This document shows positions 17,334 to 18,666 of a stretch of DNA of 18,666 nucleotides, piece by piece. Every line of letters starts with the position of its first letter. Position 1 is the first letter of the stretch. The notes under the pieces are model-generated. The model was given only the letters and a program-made list of their open reading frames with translations, did not search any database and had not been told where the DNA came from. The DNA comes from Amoebophrya sp. AT5.2 (Eukaryota; Sar; Dinophyceae; Syndiniales; Amoebophryaceae), in contig RXOD01004748.1 of assembly GCA_005223375.1 (NCBI GenBank), forward strand, positions 1 through 18,666, read 5' to 3'. Position numbers and translations under genes: made by a program.

Positions 17334-18246
17334 GACTATTGCTTGTTGGGGCAAAGTCGTAATAGGAACCCCAACCTCCTAGCCGATCATGCTATCCGAT
17401 GAGCCGATGACTGAAACAAAACTAATACTTATCTAAACGCGGACGCTCACGCTAATGCAAAGAAATGCTGACGCTATTTTTACGACGTGCCACAGTTTTG
17501 CACTCATATTTTTGTTTTTTTGCCGAGACAGACGCTCTCTCTCTGCGAACAGAAACAGCTTCTGTTGTTTGTTCGAAACATATGAAATTTGATGAGCCAG
17601 TCCCCGTGTAATGCCGGGCCTTCCTCGCGCTGGCCTATTTCGCAGGCCTATTTTTTTCAAAGAAACGAAGCAAGGAATATTGTAGTGACGTTTGAAGTAA
17701 ATTATGAAAAGCAAAGAACAACAGTTTCCTGCGCAACGTGGGCAATTTCGGTGTAGATGTTCGGCGTGAAGTCTCAACAGCAGCAGTCTGGCTTTGCTCA
17801 GCTGTAGTCCAGGGGGAGGTTAGCACCGAGCCACATATAATCGTCAACAAAAACGGACTGACTACAGTCGGGCTGCTAAGAAACACTCGAGATTGGAAGT
17901 CAGGTCTGAGCAACAGCGTCGAGAAGGACTGAAGTAGAAGCTTGTCTCTGTGCACGACCAAGATGGCAGATTTGTTGTAGAAAGACGTCGACTCCGTGCT
18001 GTGTTTTTTGTTACCAGAAACTCCCAGAAGCAGCAGCAGCAGCAGCAGACAGGGCGGCGCTTTCGCGGCGAGTACAGCAAAAAAAGACAAGAATAGTTGC
18101 GACGTGATCACGACAGCAACGCTTGACTTGATGCCTTGCGTCGGCAATTGGTCGACACCGCCACCGACTAGAAAGATACATAGCACCACCAACAATATCT
18201 ACTCCACCTCGACAGCGCCAAAAAAAAAAAAAAAACTCGGTAAGTG
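17334..18246. other. Gap after the CDF gene, low-complexity DNA
   Basis: No convincing gene. It contains T-rich tracts, (CAG)6 at 18031-18048 and a run of 16 A at 18220-18235. The long minus-strand frame 17635-18195 reads the CAG repeat as poly-Leu and looks accidental. The right end is the probable leader of the last gene. Confidence 0.5.
17345..17375 (+). repeat. Hairpin after the CDF stop codon
   Basis: GTTGGGG at 17345-17351 and CCCCAAC at 17369-17375 form a 7-bp stem with a 17-nt loop, 12 bases past the CDF stop. It may be a 3' UTR structure. Confidence 0.5.
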
Positions 18247-18666
18247 ATGTCGAGCTTGGGGGACTACATCATTCATATGTCTCTCAGACATCGGACCGGA
18301 ATTCGACACGACGACTATATGAAACAGCTGCTGTGCTATGAGAAAGCCTGTGAGTTCCTCAAAGGGAGAGAAGTCGCAGGAACAACGAGACGCTTCTGCG
18401 TATTGGATGCGAAGACGGAGAAAATTATCACCGTCACACCGGAGTGGCTGGAAGCAACGGGGTTGTCCGTGGAGGACGTAATTGAGGCGAATGCGTCGAG
18501 AAGAGGTGGAATTCGCCACGCGGTGGGCGACCCCCGCCAGCCCGCGCCTCCGGAGCTTTCGAAATTCTTGAAGAAGCCCGATGACATTTTCGTCCCTCAG
18601 AAGGTGACCCTGTCTTCGAGCAACGGATACGGACAAGGTCCCGCCGGCCCGGTCTTGTTTCAGAAC
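18247..18666 (+). CDS. PAS-like protein, N-terminal part, cut by window end
   Basis: An open frame from ATG at 18247 runs 140 codons to the window end without a stop; an in-frame TAA at 18241 lies just upstream, so this ATG is the likely start. Residues about 49-84 (RFCVLDAKTEKIITVTPEWL, then EATGLSVEDVIEA) match the core pattern of a PAS sensor fold: hydrophobic-x-D, a turn, a strand, then a helix leading to TG-S-x-E-D. PAS domains bind small ligands or partner proteins. The helix before it (residues 21-40, HDDYMKQLLCYEKACEFLKG) would fit an N-cap. Residues 95-140 are Pro/Gly/Lys-rich and probably a linker. What follows (kinase, cyclase, channel or nothing) cannot be seen. A minus-strand frame over the same bases is its shadow. 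Confidence 0.6.
   Translation, partial: MSSLGDYIIHMSLRHRTGIRHDDYMKQLLCYEKACEFLKGREVAGTTRRFCVLDAKTEKIITVTPEWLEATGLSVEDVIEANASRRGGIRHAVGDPRQPAPPELSKFLKKPDDIFVPQKVTLSSSNGYGQGPAGPVLFQN

Noticed and set aside
17635..18195. 186-codon minus-strand frame with Leu run
   Set aside because: The Leu run is a CAG repeat read backwards; composition is low-complexity and nothing else supports a gene.
18199..18636. 145-codon minus-strand frame at the window end
   Set aside because: The plus strand is open without a stop to the window end and shows a PAS-like pattern; the minus frame is its shadow.

Overview
The window looks like nuclear DNA from a protist, most likely an alveolate of the Amoebophrya (Syndiniales, parasitic dinoflagellate) type. 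The evidence is GC-rich exons with long Ala/Ser/Thr/Gly/Gln-rich runs, eukaryote-type proteins (F-box/JmjC, mitochondrial-type CDF transporter, PAS-like), all recognised genes on one strand, and many introns without GT-AG ends. Amoebophrya genomes are known for abundant non-canonical introns and introner elements. The assignment is an inference; no rRNA or marker gene is present to prove it.

Layout, all on the + strand: (0) 3' part of an unknown gene, about 19-1024; (A) five-exon unknown gene, 1720-3237, with Gln-rich N-terminus; 3238-4853 without a confident gene; (C) single-exon glycine-zipper protein with flanking CxxC pairs, 4854-5615; (D) a tiny two-exon gene, 5947-6279, encoding a 67-residue protein with a signal-like N-terminus; (E) single-exon F-box plus JmjC protein, 6461-8092; (B) seven-exon 897-residue membrane protein with an acidic N-terminus, 8583-12436; (F) six-exon CDF metal transporter, 13330-17333; (G) start of a PAS-like protein running off the window, 18247-18666.

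The main observation concerns the introns. Reconstructing the proteins by frame and family consensus gives 19 introns (78-494 nt). Each is bounded by a 3-6 nt direct repeat, one copy of which must be removed to restore the frame. None can be placed with GT-AG ends at any position within its repeat. Several have complementary ends, but the terminal sequence differs from intron to intron. This is the footprint expected of introners derived from DNA transposons, spliced by a rule that is not the standard one. Every exon sum is a multiple of three, and the CDF joins rebuild the family consensus at five junctions. Two CDF introns also carry near-exact copies of neighbouring exon sequence (27 and 36-42 nt).

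The genes do not form an obvious pathway. Gene starts, splice points and the absence of other genes are read by eye from the sequence alone.
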